Assembly: GCF_030758935.1 (NCBI RefSeq)
Contig: NZ_CP132333.1
Span: forward strand, 496,001 to 560,000
Length of the DNA: 64,000 nt
Source of the DNA: Geothrix sp. PMB-07
GTDB lineage: Bacteria > Acidobacteriota > Holophagae > Holophagales > Holophagaceae
Direction of reading: 5' to 3'
Part shown: one piece after another, positions 42,762-51,119 of the stretch
Layout: each line of letters begins with the position of its first letter
Position numbering within the stretch: position 1 is the stretch's first letter
Notes under the pieces: generated by a model
The model's database searches: none
Seen by the model: the letters and a program-made list of their open reading frames with translations, nothing else
Told to the model about the DNA's origin: nothing
Translations under genes and position numbers: made by a program

Positions 42762-43847
42762 TTACATCCAGCTCTTCCAGTAGTCCGCCATGGCGACGCT
42801 GCGGCCGGCCTCGGTGAGCTGGAGGGGGTTGCGGGTGTCGATCATCACGGCCTTCTCATTGGTGAAGGTCTTGGACTTGGCGGCTTCGATGGCCTTGGGG
42901 TGGGGGCCGTGGTGGATGCCCTGGGCGTGGAAGGTGACCATGCCGGGTTCGATGCCCGCGCGGCTGAAGAACTCGCCGTCGTGGTAGAAGAGCACTTCGT
43001 CGAAGTCGATGTTGCTGTGGAAGAAAGGCACCTTCATGGCGCCGGGATCGCCGTTCTCCAGGCTGCGGGGCAGGAAGGAGCAGATGACGGCATCGCGCAT
43101 GATCCAGGTGGAGTGCGCGGAGGGCGGCAGGTGGTAGCGCTCGCTCATGACGGGGCGGATGTCACGGATGTTCAGCTGCCACACGGTGAGATCGCCCTTC
43201 CAGCCCACGGTGTTGATGGGGTTGAAGGGGTAGGTGACCGTGGTGATGCGGTTCAGCCGCTTGATCTCCAGCGTGAAGGGGCCGCCCTCGCGGGGGGAGG
43301 GCGAGGGCGTCTTGATCACATCCGTGTCGAAGAGCGCGTGGCGGCCCAGCATGCCCCGGTCGGGGATGCTCACCTCGCTGAAGGCCTCGACGATCAGCAG
43401 CGACGTGCTTGAGCTTGGGGAGTAGCGGTAGACGGTGCCGCGGGGGATGACGAGGTAGTCGCCCACCTCGTAGGTGAGGGGGCCGAAGTCTGTTTCCAGC
43501 TGGCCCGCGCCCTTGTGGACGAAGTGGACCTCGTCGCCGTCGGCGTTGCGCACGTAGCTGGGCATGGGTTCGGTGAGGGTGGTGAGGGCGATGACGATGT
43601 CCTGGTTCTCCAGGAAGGCCACCCGGCCCTGCCAGTAGCTGCCCTGGCCCAGGCCCGCCAGCTCCAGCACCTTGAGCGCCTCGGGTCGCAGGTCGCCCTC
43701 GATGTGCGTCCAGCCGACCGGTGGCTGGCTGCGGTAGAGGTGGCTGGTGCGGCCGAAGAAGCCGTTGCGGGCGTATTCCTCTTCATACAGGCCGACCGGC
43801 ACATCGACATGCGCCTGCGTGGTGGTGGGCCCCTTGCGGAACGTCAT
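42762..43847 (-). CDS. hmgA: Homogentisate 1,2-dioxygenase
   Basis: Opens the homogentisate ring to maleylacetoacetate. 361 residues, a short bacterial form. Iron-binding residues are seen in VPFFHSNIDFDEVLFY (H and E) and GIHHGPHPKA (H). The start ATG 43847 is supported by AGGGAG 7 bases upstream; the open frame extends further upstream without a signal. It is first in the hmgA-hppD operon and divergent from a LysR gene across a gap holding TGATCATGATCA. A second related gene lies at 45011. Of the two, this one is tied to hppD and is the more likely true HmgA. Confidence 0.88.
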   Translation of the reverse strand: MTFRKGPTTTQAHVDVPVGLYEEEYARNGFFGRTSHLYRSQPPVGWTHIEGDLRPEALKVLELAGLGQGSYWQGRVAFLENQDIVIALTTLTEPMPSYVRNADGDEVHFVHKGAGQLETDFGPLTYEVGDYLVIPRGTVYRYSPSSSTSLLIVEAFSEVSIPDRGMLGRHALFDTDVIKTPSPSPREGGPFTLEIKRLNRITTVTYPFNPINTVGWKGDLTVWQLNIRDIRPVMSERYHLPPSAHSTWIMRDAVICSFLPRSLENGDPGAMKVPFFHSNIDFDEVLFYHDGEFFSRAGIEPGMVTFHAQGIHHGPHPKAIEAAKSKTFTNEKAVMIDTRNPLQLTEAGRSVAMADYWKSWM

Positions 43848-43923
43848 GAAGCAACTCCCTGGCATGTGGTGGGTGGATCCAGGGTGAGCGGGAAGAATGG
43901 TCAAAAATAGAACAAGATTTGGG

Positions 43924-43935
43924 TGATCATGATCA
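43924..43935. promoter_or_regulatory. Palindrome in the hmgA-lysR divergent gap
   Basis: TGATCATGATCA is a perfect 12-base palindrome, just before the LysR start and about 77 bases upstream of hmgA. It is a candidate operator for the LysR protein; the surrounding gap (43848-43944) is AT-richer than the genes. Confidence 0.4.
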
Positions 43936-43944
43936 AAAAAGGAG

Positions 43945-44835
43945 ATGATCTTGAGCCTCGACCTGGACGCCCTGCGGGCCCTCGAAGCAGTGGTGAAGGA
44001 GGGCGGCTTCGCCAAGGCGGCCCTGGCCCTGAACAAGGCGCAGAGCGCCGTGAGCTACCAGGTTCGCAAGCTGGAGCAGAGCCTGGGCGTGGCCCTGCTG
44101 GATCGCAGCGCCTACCGGGCCACGCTCACCCCGGCGGGCGAGACCATCCTGGCCGAGGGGCGGCGAATTCTCGCCCGCACCCAGCATCTGGAGGATCTGG
44201 CCCACCAGTTCGCCACTGGCTGGGAACCGCGGATGTCCCTGGTCATTGACGGCATCCTGCCGCTGGAACCCATCATGACGGCCCTCAAGCGCATCGCCGA
44301 CGACCAGGTGCCCACGCGCATCCAAGTGAAGGTGGAGTTCCTCCGGGGCGTGCAGTACCGCTTCGACAAGGAGGAGGCGGACCTCATGCTGGTGAAGGAC
44401 TACGTGCCCAACCCCAGGCTATGCGCCACGGCGCTGCCGGAAGTGGAGTGCGTGCTCTGCGCGGCTCCCGGCCATCCGCTGGCGAAGGGAAAGGTGCACC
44501 TCACGGATCTGCAGCGCCATGTGGAGCTCTCGGTGCAGGATTCTTCCGACCATGGCGATGACCGCCACATGTTCGGCGGGGAGCGGGTGTTCTACCTCTC
44601 GGGCTTCGTGTTGAAGAAGCAGGCGCTGCGCATGGGCCTGGGCTTCGGCTGGATGCCCCTCTACCTGATCGAGCGCGAGCTGGCGTTCAGGAAGCTGGTG
44701 GAGCTGAACTACGCGGGCGGTTCCCGGTACCGCTTTACGCCCCATCTGGTGACCCGCCGCGACCGGCCCCTGGGCCGCACCGGAAAGCTGCTGGCGGATC
44801 ATCTGAGCCAGGCCATCACGGAGACGGTGGGGTGA
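43945..44835 (+). CDS. LysR-family transcriptional regulator of the homogentisate operon
   Basis: 296 residues. The helix-turn-helix covers about residues 5 to 65 (LEAVVKEGGFAKAALALNKA, then SAVSYQVRKLEQSLG). The effector domain follows from about residue 95. Divergent from hmgA-hppD, so control of tyrosine catabolism is the natural guess. The ATG at 43945 touches the AAAAGGAG sequence with no spacing; the in-frame TTG at 43951, 6 bases after it, is better placed for translation and may be the real start, giving a product two residues shorter. Confidence 0.85.
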   Translation: MILSLDLDALRALEAVVKEGGFAKAALALNKAQSAVSYQVRKLEQSLGVALLDRSAYRATLTPAGETILAEGRRILARTQHLEDLAHQFATGWEPRMSLVIDGILPLEPIMTALKRIADDQVPTRIQVKVEFLRGVQYRFDKEEADLMLVKDYVPNPRLCATALPEVECVLCAAPGHPLAKGKVHLTDLQRHVELSVQDSSDHGDDRHMFGGERVFYLSGFVLKKQALRMGLGFGWMPLYLIERELAFRKLVELNYAGGSRYRFTPHLVTRRDRPLGRTGKLLADHLSQAITETVG

Positions 44836-44857
44836 CCTGGACAAGAACGAATCTTGA

Positions 44858-44922
44858 GCCACAGATGAACACGGATGAAGGAGCGCGGGCTTTATCTGCG
44901 TTCATCCGTGTCCATCTGTGGC
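44858..44922. repeat. Palindromic repeat, CACAGATGAA type, after the LysR gene
   Basis: GCCACAGATGAACACGGATG begins at 44858, 22 bases after the LysR stop, and its inverted copy ends at 44922 with 21 of 23 positions equal. It is the same type as 41626-41701; the two copies bracket hppD, hmgA and the LysR gene. Confidence 0.78.
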
Positions 44923-45010
44923 AAATCCTGGTTTCTTCCCTGGCCTCGGCTCGTTTCTCCTTGCGGCATTGAAACTTTTTTTGGTGATAATGAATGCCCC
45001 TGAGGTTGTC

Positions 45011-46153
45011 ATGTTCAAAAAGGAAACGCCCCTCTTTCCCCTGCGCAAGGGCCTGCACACACGCCAGGCCCATGTCGATCTGCCCGTCGGCACCTTTGAG
45101 GAGGAGCATGCGCGCCAGGGATTTTTCGGGCGCACCACGCATCTCTACCGTCTCCACCCGGTCACGGACTGGACTCGCATCGAAGGGCCACTGCGGCCCC
45201 ACAGCTACGATCTGAACAACTTGAAGCCTTCCGCCGACGAGGCGATCCGGGCTTCGATGTTCGGCTCCACCGAAGCCGCCTACGCGCCCATCTGCATCCT
45301 GCACAACAGCGATGTGGCATTGCACTGGGTGGCGCCTTCGGCCATGGATTTCTTCTACCGCAACGCCGATGGTGACGATGTCTACTACATCCACGCGGGC
45401 GGAGGAAAGCTGGAGACCACCTTCGGCGCGCTCACCTATGCCACCGGCGACTACCTGGTGATCCCCCGCGGCACCACGTACCGGTTCCTTCCCGACGATG
45501 CGGCCCAGCGCTACCTGCTCATCGAAAGCTTCAGCGAAGTCACCATCCCGGATCGCAACCAGCTCGGCCCCAACGCCATTTTCGATCCGGCCATGATCGA
45601 CACCCCGGAGCTGGAGGCCTACGACGCCACGCCCAGAGAATGGGGCGTTCACATCAAGCGCGAGAATCAGATCACCAAAGTCTATTACCCGTTCAATCCG
45701 CTCGATGTCGTCGGCTGGAAGGGCGACCTCACGGTGTGGCGCATCAATGTGAAGGATATCCGGCCGGTCATCAGCGCCCGCTACCACCTGCCGCCCAGTG
45801 CCCACTCCACGTTCATCGGAACCAACTTCGTCATCTGCAGCTTCCTACCCCGGCCCTTCGAGGAGGAGGAAGGTGCCGTGCGGGTGCCCTTCTTCCACAG
45901 CAACATCGATTTCGACGAGGTGCTGTTCTACTCGGCGGGGCATTTCTTCAGCCGCGATGGCATCGGCGCGGGCATGGTGACCTGGCATCCCCAGGGCATT
46001 CACCATGGACCCCACCCCAAGGCCATCCCCCTCAGCCGCACCAAGGAGCGCACCGATGAGGTGGCGGTCATGGTGGACACCTACCGACCCCTCAAGGCCA
46101 CACCCGCCGCCGGGTTGGTGGAGAACCTGAACTACTGGGCATCCTGGAAGTAA
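45011..46153 (+). CDS. Second homogentisate dioxygenase-like protein
   Basis: A close relative of the hmgA product (380 residues): the same QAHVDLPVG and FFGRTTHLYR near the N-terminus, RYHLPPSAHST, VPFFHSNIDFDEVLFY and GIHHGPHPKA, so the iron ligands are kept. It carries an insertion relative to the first copy around residues 65 to 80 (LNNLKPSADEAIRASM). It may be a second homogentisate dioxygenase or act on another aromatic acid. Three starts are possible: 45011, 44990, or a GTG at 44918 inside the repeat; 45011 gives the N-terminus most like its paralogue. A DoxX-like gene follows after 21 bases. Confidence 0.75.
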   Translation: MFKKETPLFPLRKGLHTRQAHVDLPVGTFEEEHARQGFFGRTTHLYRLHPVTDWTRIEGPLRPHSYDLNNLKPSADEAIRASMFGSTEAAYAPICILHNSDVALHWVAPSAMDFFYRNADGDDVYYIHAGGGKLETTFGALTYATGDYLVIPRGTTYRFLPDDAAQRYLLIESFSEVTIPDRNQLGPNAIFDPAMIDTPELEAYDATPREWGVHIKRENQITKVYYPFNPLDVVGWKGDLTVWRINVKDIRPVISARYHLPPSAHSTFIGTNFVICSFLPRPFEEEEGAVRVPFFHSNIDFDEVLFYSAGHFFSRDGIGAGMVTWHPQGIHHGPHPKAIPLSRTKERTDEVAVMVDTYRPLKATPAAGLVENLNYWASWK

Positions 46154-46174
46154 TCCTTAAAAGGAGGTCATGCC

Positions 46175-46549
46175 ATGAAATGGGTCGTCATCATCGTCCG
46201 CAGCCTGATGGGACTGTTGTTCCTCTTCGCCTCCATCACCTTCCTGTTCAAGCTCTTCACGCCGCCTCCACTCACGGGCGCCATGAAGACCTTCAACGAT
46301 GGCTTGGTGGCGTCGGTCTACCTCATGCCCACCGTGAAGGTCATCGAGCTGCTCTGTGGCCTGGCCTTCTTATCGGGCCGCTTCGTGCCCTTGGCCACGG
46401 TGCTGATCGCGCCCATCATCCTGAACATCCTGGGCGTGCACCTGTTCCTCGGCCACGAAGGACTGCCCGTGGCCATCTTCCTGGTGCTGGCCAACGGCCT
46501 TCTCGCCTGGCACCACCGGGAGAGCTACAGGCCCTTGTTCCGAGCCTAG
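46175..46549 (+). CDS. DoxX-like membrane protein
   Basis: 124 residues with four hydrophobic helices (IVRSLMGLLFLFASITFLF at the N-terminus; VIELLCGLAFLSG; LIAPIILNILGVHLFLG), the DoxX fold. AAAAGGAGG precedes the ATG. It is 21 bases behind the second dioxygenase gene and probably co-transcribed. DoxX-type proteins are linked to quinone reduction or redox homeostasis; here quinol-like homogentisate is a possible but unproven connection. Confidence 0.8.
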   Translation: MKWVVIIVRSLMGLLFLFASITFLFKLFTPPPLTGAMKTFNDGLVASVYLMPTVKVIELLCGLAFLSGRFVPLATVLIAPIILNILGVHLFLGHEGLPVAIFLVLANGLLAWHHRESYRPLFRA

Positions 46550-46603
46550 GGGATATCGCGACCTTTCGCTGGACGCCGAGGGATGAGCACACACCGTCCG
46601 GGC

Positions 46604-46714
46604 TCAGCCGACGTGGAGGTAGCGGCGCAGGAACGCTTTCAGGTCCATGTAGAGAAACCGGAAGGGGCCCCGGTGTTTGCGGCGGTCAAGGCGATCAATG
46701 GCGATCCGGCTCAT
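46604..46714 (-). CDS. Small basic protein
   Basis: A 36-residue product (MSRIAIDRLDRRKHRGPFRF at its start) rich in arginine and lysine, with a hydrophobic-aromatic C-terminal part (LYMDLKAFLRRYLHVG). ATG 46714 has an excellent AGGAGGTG four bases upstream, the main reason to believe it. It reads against the flanking genes and lies downstream of an AT-rich stretch. No family is recognised. Confidence 0.45.
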   Translation of the reverse strand: MSRIAIDRLDRRKHRGPFRFLYMDLKAFLRRYLHVG

Positions 46715-46781
46715 GGCACCTCCTGCGGGGCTGGGGGAAGGTCCGGGATGGAATGACATGATGATGCTCCTGATTCCGTAT

Positions 46782-46840
46782 TTGACAAGTGGTGAATGGT
46801 AAAATAACGGCATAAAATGTTTTGATATAGGCTGATTTCT
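46782..46840. promoter_or_regulatory. AT-rich promoter region upstream of mscS
   Basis: TTGACA at 46782 is followed by an AT-rich tract (TAAAATAACGGCATAAAATG). The spacing to a good -10 is not standard (12 or 25 bases to TAAAAT), so only the general location is supported. It may serve the mscS gene and, on the other strand, the small basic protein. Confidence 0.3.
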
Positions 46841-46922
46841 AGCCCTGGAGCGGGATCGGATTCAGCCCGGTGGCTGCCCGGGCCGAGGTGGCGTTTTGCT
46901 AGGGTGGAGGTTGGAGACAAGC

Positions 46923-47828
46923 ATGGAACGACTCGCAGGCATGGCAGGCATGGCGCAGACTCCCGAGTGGGTGAAAGAGTTCCTGGCCCGCATGGAAGGC
47001 ACGGGCTGGTCCCGCCTGGTGCACCTGCTGCTGGTCGCGGCGGCCTGCATCGCCATCCTGGGCGCCGTGAAGCTGGTGACGCGGGCCGTGCGGCGGGCAG
47101 TGGACGATGGCAACGAAGAGGTGACCTCCGATGCCGAGCGCCGTGCCGAAACCCTGGGCGCGGTGCTCACCAACGCGGCCCGCGTGGTGGTGGTGGCCTT
47201 CTTCCTGCTGATGACGCTGCAGGAATTCGGCGTGAACATCGGGCCCCTGGTGGCAGGCGCGGGCATCGCGGGCGTGGCCGTGGGCTTCGGAGCGCAGAGC
47301 CTGGTGAAGGATGTCATCAGCGGGTTCTTTCTGCTCATGGAAAACCAGTTCGGCGTGGGCGACATCATCAACATCGACGACAAGCACACGGGCACCGTGG
47401 AGCGCATGACCCTCCGCATCACCCAGCTGCGGGATTCGGAAGGGCGGGCCCACTACGTGCCCAACGGCTCCATCATTCGCGTGGTGGTGCTGTCGAAGGA
47501 TTTCGCCCGGGCCCTGGTGGATGTGGAAGTGGGCTACGACACCGATCCTGACCGGGCCTTTGAGGTGCTCCGTCAGACTGGGAAGAGCCTGCATGACGAC
47601 AAGCCGGAACTGGCTGTCGAGCCGCTGGAAGTGAAGGGCATCGAAACGCTCGGGGCCAACGGCTTCGTCATCCGCACGCTGACGAAGACGGCCCCCGGGG
47701 CTCAGTGGGAGGTGGCCCGGGAACTGCGGCGGCGCATCCTGCTGGCCTTCCGGGAAGCCGGCATTGAAATCCCCTACGCCCAGCGGGTGGTGCACCATCG
47801 CGGCGAGGGCGTCGGCGGCGAGGATTGA
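46923..47828 (+). CDS. Small-conductance mechanosensitive channel (MscS family)
   Basis: 301 residues. Two or three membrane helices, then the pore helix VAGAGIAGVAVGFGAQSLVKD, followed by the beta domain DIINIDDKHTGTVERM and RAHYVPNGSIIRVV, all standard for MscS. Opens under membrane tension to release solutes on osmotic downshift. ATG 46923 is preferred (GTTGGAG six bases upstream) over the frame-opening codon at 46896. Single gene. Confidence 0.9.
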   Translation: MERLAGMAGMAQTPEWVKEFLARMEGTGWSRLVHLLLVAAACIAILGAVKLVTRAVRRAVDDGNEEVTSDAERRAETLGAVLTNAARVVVVAFFLLMTLQEFGVNIGPLVAGAGIAGVAVGFGAQSLVKDVISGFFLLMENQFGVGDIINIDDKHTGTVERMTLRITQLRDSEGRAHYVPNGSIIRVVVLSKDFARALVDVEVGYDTDPDRAFEVLRQTGKSLHDDKPELAVEPLEVKGIETLGANGFVIRTLTKTAPGAQWEVARELRRRILLAFREAGIEIPYAQRVVHHRGEGVGGED

Positions 47829-47844
47829 GGGGTCTGGCCGCGTT

Positions 47845-50205
47845 CTAGGTGCTCAGTGCCTGCTGCACAGCGGCTCGGAGGGCTTCCAGCGTGTAAGGCT
47901 TCTGGAGGAATCCCGCCAGCCCTTTGCCGGCGAGGGACTGGATGGATTCAATCTCGTTGTAGCCGCTGCTGAGGACCACCCTCGCATCGGGCCGGAGGCG
48001 GCGCATGGCCTGGTAGGCGTCACGGCCGTCCATGCGGGGCATGGTGAGGTCCATGAGCACCAGATCGATGGACGCGGGATCCGCCCTGAAGGCATCCACG
48101 GCCTCCTGGCCATCCCGCGCCAGAATGACGCGAAGGCCCAGGGCTTCGAGGGCGGGCCCAATGGCATCGAGGATGGTGGCCTCGTCATCGACGAGCAGCA
48201 CCCTGCCCTGCAGGGCCATGGGGGTGGAGCTGGCCGGGAGGCCCGAAGCGAGGGCCTGCCCCGCCACCGCTGGGAAGTAGGTCTTGAAACAGGAACCCTT
48301 GCCCTCTTCGCTGTAGATTCTCAGGCCCGCCTTGTGGGCCCGCAGGATGCCCAGCATGGCGGCCAGCCCCAGACCGCGACCGGTGGGCTTGGTGGTGAAG
48401 AAGGGGTCAAAGATGCGGGCCATGGTTTCCGGGCTCATGCCATGGCCGGTGTCGCTGACTTCGAGCGTCACATAGAGGCCTGGCGCCAGGGCCTCGGTGG
48501 GGAAGGTGGAGGAGATGAAATCGGAATCCAGCTCCGTGGCGCCGGTGCTGATGCTGATAAAGCCCTCCTGGTCGCCCAGGGCATCCGAGGCGTTGGTCAC
48601 CAGGTTCATGACCACCTGCTGCAGCTGCGCGCCATCGGCCTCCACGGCGGGCAGGCCCTCGGCCAAGTTCAGGCGGAGGAAGGCCTTCTTCGAGATGGAC
48701 ACCTGGAGTAAGTGCACCATCTCGGACACGGCTTCGTTGATGTTGTGGAGCTTGACCACGAAGCGGCCCTTGCCTGAATAGGCGAGCATCTGCTTGGTGA
48801 GGTCCGAGGCCTTCAGCACCGTCCGTTCAGCGTTTTCCAGGTAGGGCACCACGGGCGATTCCGGGCTCAGCTTGAAGCGGGCCAGGTTCAGGTTGCCCAG
48901 CACCGCCGTGAGGAGGTTGTTGAAATCGTGAGCGATGCCCCCCGCCAGAACACCCAGGCTTTCCAGTTTCTGAGCCTGCTGGAACTGCGCCTCAAGGGCG
49001 CGGCGCTGGGCCTCTGCCCGCTTGGCCTCGGTGCGGTCCCGCCAGGTGGTGTGGAGGATCTGTTTGCCCTTCCAGGGGATGGCCGTGAGCATCACTTCCA
49101 CGGGGAATTCGGTGCCATCCAGTTTCTTGTGGATCCACTCGAATTGGTGGCTGCCGTGCTCGAAGGCCAGGGCGATCATCTCATCGGCTTTCTCTTTGGA
49201 GGGGCGCCCGTCGGGTTGGAAGGGCGGGGACAGCTCGGAGGGATGGGTGCCTAGCACGGAGGCCGTGTCGGGTGCGCCGAGGATGGCCACGGTGGCCTGG
49301 TTGCAGTCCACAAAGCGGCTGTCGTCGATGAGCAAATTGGCATCACCGGAGCGGTCGAAGAGCAGGCGGAACAGGCGCTCTTGCTCCAGGTTTTCCGCCG
49401 CGACCCGCTTCCGTTCAGTGATGTCCGTGCTGATGCCTGCGATGCGGTGGAACCGCCCTTTTGAATTGCGGAGGGGCACCAGCAGGGTGAGGTAGGTCCG
49501 CAGGCCGCTGCCGATATCGGCGATTTCCTCGTATTCGATGGGTGCGCCGGCCTCCAGGCAGCGCCGGTAGTTGGCGCTCAGGTGTTCGACAAGCTCTTCG
49601 GATAGCCAGTCCTTCAGGGGTTTCCCCACGAAGGCGGCGCGTGGAAGACCGAGAGAAGCCTCCTGGGCCGGATTGGCATCCTCGATGAAAAAGGGGCCCT
49701 CCTCCGGCACACCAATCCAGAAGATGGCATCGGGCGAATTCAGGAAGAGGCCCAGGTAGCGCTCCTCTGCGTCGCGCCGGGCGGCTTCTTCGGCTTTGCG
49801 GGTGTCGATGTCCCGCACGGCCACCAGCAGCCGCTCGATGCCCCCCACCAGGGAACGGCGCATGTTCACTTCCACCCAGAAGCAGCGGCCGGAGCGGTGC
49901 CGGGCCCGCCACTCAAAGACTTGGGGCGACCCCTTGGCCGCCTGCTCCATCCAGGCGTGGGCTTTCGCCTGGGCGTAGGGCGGGAGGTTCTCGCTGAGGG
50001 CGGCCACATCCAGGCCCAGCAGTTCGGCCCGGGAATACCCGTACATGTCGAGGGCGCGCAGGTTCACATCCAGGATGGCGCCGGTGTCCAGATCGTGGAC
50101 AAAGAGGGCGTCGCCCACTGCATCGAACAGATCACGGGTGGCCTGTCGGTGCTGCCTCAGCAGATCCTCTGTCGGGCGATCATGGGATTCATGGGGAAGG
50201 GGCAT
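47845..50205 (-). CDS. PAS-domain hybrid histidine kinase with receiver domain
   Basis: 786 residues, cytoplasmic (no membrane helix or signal seen). Three PAS domains cover about 25 to 400 (ALFVHDLDTGAILDVN; DAIFWIGVPEEG; NLLIDDSRFVDCN). The kinase core has the H-box GGIAHDFNNLLTAVLGN, N-box [14 protein letters not shown], and G-boxes DTGHGM and GRGLGLAA. The receiver domain is at the C-terminus with the phospho-aspartate in IDLVLMDLTMPRMDG. The C-terminal two thirds closely resembles the kinase at 58223. It is the last gene of the minus-strand run starting at 54477. The signal is unknown. Confidence 0.88.
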   Translation of the reverse strand: MPLPHESHDRPTEDLLRQHRQATRDLFDAVGDALFVHDLDTGAILDVNLRALDMYGYSRAELLGLDVAALSENLPPYAQAKAHAWMEQAAKGSPQVFEWRARHRSGRCFWVEVNMRRSLVGGIERLLVAVRDIDTRKAEEAARRDAEERYLGLFLNSPDAIFWIGVPEEGPFFIEDANPAQEASLGLPRAAFVGKPLKDWLSEELVEHLSANYRRCLEAGAPIEYEEIADIGSGLRTYLTLLVPLRNSKGRFHRIAGISTDITERKRVAAENLEQERLFRLLFDRSGDANLLIDDSRFVDCNQATVAILGAPDTASVLGTHPSELSPPFQPDGRPSKEKADEMIALAFEHGSHQFEWIHKKLDGTEFPVEVMLTAIPWKGKQILHTTWRDRTEAKRAEAQRRALEAQFQQAQKLESLGVLAGGIAHDFNNLLTAVLGNLNLARFKLSPESPVVPYLENAERTVLKASDLTKQMLAYSGKGRFVVKLHNINEAVSEMVHLLQVSISKKAFLRLNLAEGLPAVEADGAQLQQVVMNLVTNASDALGDQEGFISISTGATELDSDFISSTFPTEALAPGLYVTLEVSDTGHGMSPETMARIFDPFFTTKPTGRGLGLAAMLGILRAHKAGLRIYSEEGKGSCFKTYFPAVAGQALASGLPASSTPMALQGRVLLVDDEATILDAIGPALEALGLRVILARDGQEAVDAFRADPASIDLVLMDLTMPRMDGRDAYQAMRRLRPDARVVLSSGYNEIESIQSLAGKGLAGFLQKPYTLEALRAAVQQALST

Positions 50206-50261
50206 GGGGCCTCGGCTCGCTCCAGCTTATCGGCCGAGTCTGCTGCGACGGTAGTCGTGCC

Positions 50262-51119
50262 TCAGGTCCGGAGCCGCAGGCCCACCAAGCGCCAGGCTTC
50301 GGCCACATCGCCCAGGGCCAGGGCGTTGCGGATGGCATGGTCCAGCCCTGCGGGCGCGATGGGATCGCCCGGCTTGCGGGCCATGGCTGCCAGATCGGGC
50401 AGTGCCGCGCTGTTGGCCAGGAGGCCCAGATCATTGCCCGTGAGGATGTGGCTCTGCTTCAGGGCCTCAGGCAGGGCGTCGTAACCCAGAGGTTTTCCTG
50501 CGGGCTTGGGCACCTGAAAGACGGCACCGCCACTGGCCCGGGTGTAGAAGGCGCCGCCGTTGCGGCCCACCAGATCCAGGGCATCGGGATGCAGGATGCC
50601 GTCCACGAAGCAATCCTCGCGCACATGGAAGGCGAGTACCTCGCCGATGAGCATGAGGCCAGATCCAGGGCCGCTGCCCAGTTCCACCACCTGCTGGAGG
50701 CGGCATTCCATCTGGAAAGGGCTTTCGCCCACCAGGGCGGGCTTCACGTGCAGCGCGGGAATGGGTGTGAGCCCGCACTTGGGAAACTCATCGACGCCAT
50801 CGGGCCACTCGGCGCTGGCCACGTTCATCTGGTGCAGCATGGCGTGGCTCACGGCGGCGATGACGAATTCCTGGGTGGCCACGGCGTTCAGGTAGGTGTG
50901 CTTCACGGTGCCGTCGCGGCCGCGGCGGTTGGGCGCGAAAGCCACGGTGGGCGGGTTCGAGCCGAAGGCGTTGAAGAAGCTGAAGGGGGAGAGGTTCTTC
51001 AGGCCGTCGGTGCTGACCGTACTGGCCAGGGCGATGGGGCGCGGCGCCACGCCGCCGCAGAGCAGGGCGTTGGTCTCGATGGGGTTCAGATCCGCAGGGA
51101 GGATGGTGCGGTGGCTCAT
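50262..51119 (-). CDS. Flavin reductase-like domain protein
   Basis: 285 residues, with the flavin-reductase-like FMN-binding pattern: GVAPRPIALASTVSTDGLKNL, the FMN/substrate strand FSFFNAFGSNPPTVAF and DTVKHTYLN-type segment (GTVKHTYLNAVATQEFV). Such proteins reduce flavins or act as small FMN oxidoreductases. The start overlaps the stop of the alpha/beta hydrolase by four bases (ATGA), so they are coupled. Its place behind hydrolases and an FAH-family gene suggests a role in breakdown of an organic compound. Confidence 0.75.
   Translation of the reverse strand: MSHRTILPADLNPIETNALLCGGVAPRPIALASTVSTDGLKNLSPFSFFNAFGSNPPTVAFAPNRRGRDGTVKHTYLNAVATQEFVIAAVSHAMLHQMNVASAEWPDGVDEFPKCGLTPIPALHVKPALVGESPFQMECRLQQVVELGSGPGSGLMLIGEVLAFHVREDCFVDGILHPDALDLVGRNGGAFYTRASGGAVFQVPKPAGKPLGYDALPEALKQSHILTGNDLGLLANSAALPDLAAMARKPGDPIAPAGLDHAIRNALALGDVAEAWRLVGLRLRT

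Noticed and set aside
44918-45010. GTG 44918 as the start of the second dioxygenase
   Set aside because: It falls inside the right arm of the palindromic repeat and adds about 31 residues not seen in the paralogue.
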